A stretch of DNA of 6,404 bases, taken from assembly GCA_021808035.1 (NCBI GenBank), contig JAKBCG010000149.1, positions 1-6,404 of the forward strand, written 5' to 3'. The notes beneath the pieces were generated by a model. It was not told the origin of the DNA. It did not search any database and worked only from the letters and a program-made list of their open reading frames with translations. The stretch is from Pseudomonadota bacterium. GTDB taxonomy: Bacteria > Pseudomonadota > Gammaproteobacteria > Steroidobacterales > Steroidobacteraceae. The first letter of the stretch is position 1, and the number at the start of each line of letters is the position of its first letter. Shown here piece by piece: positions 5,567 to 6,404 of this stretch. Made by a program: the position numbers and the translations under genes.

Positions 5567-6404
5567 CACGCCCTCACCACCCGTGCGCCGTAGTTCTCGA
5601 TCGTCGAAATCCAGTCGTCGGCCGCCAGACCGTGCCGGCCGAACGCGGCGACCATCGCGCCGCGCACCGCCTCCGCGTTCTGGATCTCGGACCATGCGAA
5701 CACCGTCGGGCCCGCGCCCGAGATCGAACAGCCGAGCGCACCGGCGGACATCGCCGCGCGCTTCACGTCCGCGAACCCGGGAATCAGCGACGCGCGTTGC
5801 GGCTCGATGATCACGTCGTTGAAGGAATCCCGGATCATCTCCAGGTCGTTCGAATAGCAGCCGCTGATGAACCCCGCGAGATTCGCCGTCTGCCACACGA
5901 AGTCCGACCGGCTGACGTCCGCCTTCAGGATCGCGCGCGCCTCGCGCGTTCCGAGATGCATGTGAGGGTGCACGATCACGCAGCGCAACGACGGCGGCAC
6001 CGGGATCTGTTTCACCCGCGGGTGATCGATCCCGACGGTGAGCACCAGTCCCCCGAACAAGCACGGGGCGATGTTGTCGAGGTGCGCCGAACCGCTCGCG
6101 ACGATCTCGCCCTGCATCGCGTAGCGCAGCAGCCGCAGCGGCGGCAACGGCTCGACGAGCAGCGCGTTCGCCGCGACGACCGCGGCGACCGCCGAGGCGG
6201 CCGACCCACCGAGCCCGGAGGCGAGCGGGATCCCCTTGTCGATCTCCAGCTCGAAGCCGTCGGTGAGACCGAGGTCCTCGTGCAGCGCCTGCACCGCGCG
6301 GCCGGCGGTGTTGCGCTCGGGTTCGACCGGCAGCGCGCCGGCGATCCCGTCGATCGCGACGATGCGCACCCCGGGCTCGTCCGTGCGGCGCACGCGGACC
6401 CGGT
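5566..6404 (-). CDS. thrB: homoserine kinase, GHMP family (5' end cut by the window edge)
   Basis: Phosphorylates L-homoserine with ATP to O-phosphohomoserine, the substrate of ThrC encoded next to it. About 279 codons are visible. The frame is still open at 6404, with Arg-Val-Arg preceding a GTG at 6393 that I do not take as the start, because the N-terminal GHMP motif (substrate-binding PASSANLG type) has not yet been reached. Some 30-45 residues are probably missing. Counting from the codon at 6393, the ATP-binding motif is IPLASGLGGSAAS (55-67), with Gly where E. coli has the first Ser of GLGSSA. Then come SGSAHLDNIAP (100-110) and the third GHMP motif GCSISGAGPTVFA (221-233). The gene ends in a TGA whose A begins the thrC ATG, so the two are translationally coupled. 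A thrA-type aspartokinase/homoserine dehydrogenase gene is expected just upstream, beyond the window. Confidence 0.95.
   Translation of the reverse strand, partial: RVRVRRTDEPGVRIVAIDGIAGALPVEPERNTAGRAVQALHEDLGLTDGFELEIDKGIPLASGLGGSAASAVAAVVAANALLVEPLPPLRLLRYAMQGEIVASGSAHLDNIAPCLFGGLVLTVGIDHPRVKQIPVPPSLRCVIVHPHMHLGTREARAILKADVSRSDFVWQTANLAGFISGCYSNDLEMIRDSFNDVIIEPQRASLIPGFADVKRAAMSAGALGCSISGAGPTVFAWSEIQNAEAVRGAMVAAFGRHGLAADDWISTIENYGARVVRA

Noticed and set aside
3459..5593. Long plus-strand open frames opposite the NERD gene and thrC (3459-4451 and 4025-5593)
   Set aside because: Both have low-complexity Arg/Ala/Asp/Glu composition and are antisense to thrC and the NERD gene, which have recognisable domains and coupled start/stop overlaps.
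5567..6064. N-terminal extension of threonine synthase to a start at 6064 (606 aa in total)
   Set aside because: The extra 166 codons lie in a shifted frame over thrB and show no threonine synthase similarity. The ATG at 5566 overlaps the thrB stop and gives the family's normal length.
6391..6393. GTG at 6393 as the thrB start
   Set aside because: The frame stays open to the window edge and the GHMP N-terminal substrate-binding motif has not yet appeared. The gene most likely begins outside the window.
1..6404. CRISPR arrays, tRNA or rRNA genes, insertion sequences, phage genes, riboswitches, toxin-antitoxin or defence modules
   Set aside because: None was found on reading both strands. Intergenic space totals only about 160 bp, and all genes match core metabolism or widespread families apart from the NERD protein.

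Overview
This is a very GC-rich window (roughly 70% by eye) that is almost entirely coding. It most resembles a free-living gammaproteobacterium, perhaps near the Xanthomonadales/Lysobacterales. That placement is inference: it rests on base composition, an E. coli-like TatD, an AroF-type DAHP synthase, a thrB-thrC pair, and a tryptophan 2,3-dioxygenase whose key residues match the Xanthomonas enzyme at a constant offset. There are six well-supported protein genes. I see no RNA genes, insertion sequences, CRISPR arrays or phage genes.

Layout. (1) Positions 1-75 hold a GC-rich hairpin and a 9-bp tandem repeat, and possibly the last codons of a rightward gene. (2) Positions 76-2742 form a leftward (minus-strand) unit in the order DUF45/YgjP-like metallohydrolase, tryptophan 2,3-dioxygenase (kynA), DAHP synthase (aroF type). 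Its junctions are only 7-8 bp. (3) Positions 2743-2815 are a short divergent promoter region. (4) Positions 2816-3646 hold tatD on the plus strand. (5) Positions 3633-6404 form a second leftward unit in the order homoserine kinase (thrB, cut by the window edge), threonine synthase (thrC), and a small membrane-anchored NERD-domain protein. These genes are joined by 1-bp (TGATG) and 4-bp (ATGA) overlaps. The NERD gene and tatD overlap tail to tail by 14 bp.

How the genes work together. thrB and thrC encode the last two steps from homoserine to threonine. An aspartokinase/homoserine dehydrogenase gene probably lies just beyond position 6404. In the other unit, the first committed enzyme of aromatic amino acid synthesis sits directly behind the first enzyme of tryptophan breakdown. 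The pairing would make sense if the cell spends tryptophan on kynurenine-derived products or NAD, but this is inference.

Most of the window is ordinary housekeeping DNA, and I do not see a convincing new multi-gene system. The best leads are the NERD-domain protein with altered nuclease motif residues coupled to thrC, the ygjP-kynA-aroF arrangement, and an apparently leaderless tatD.
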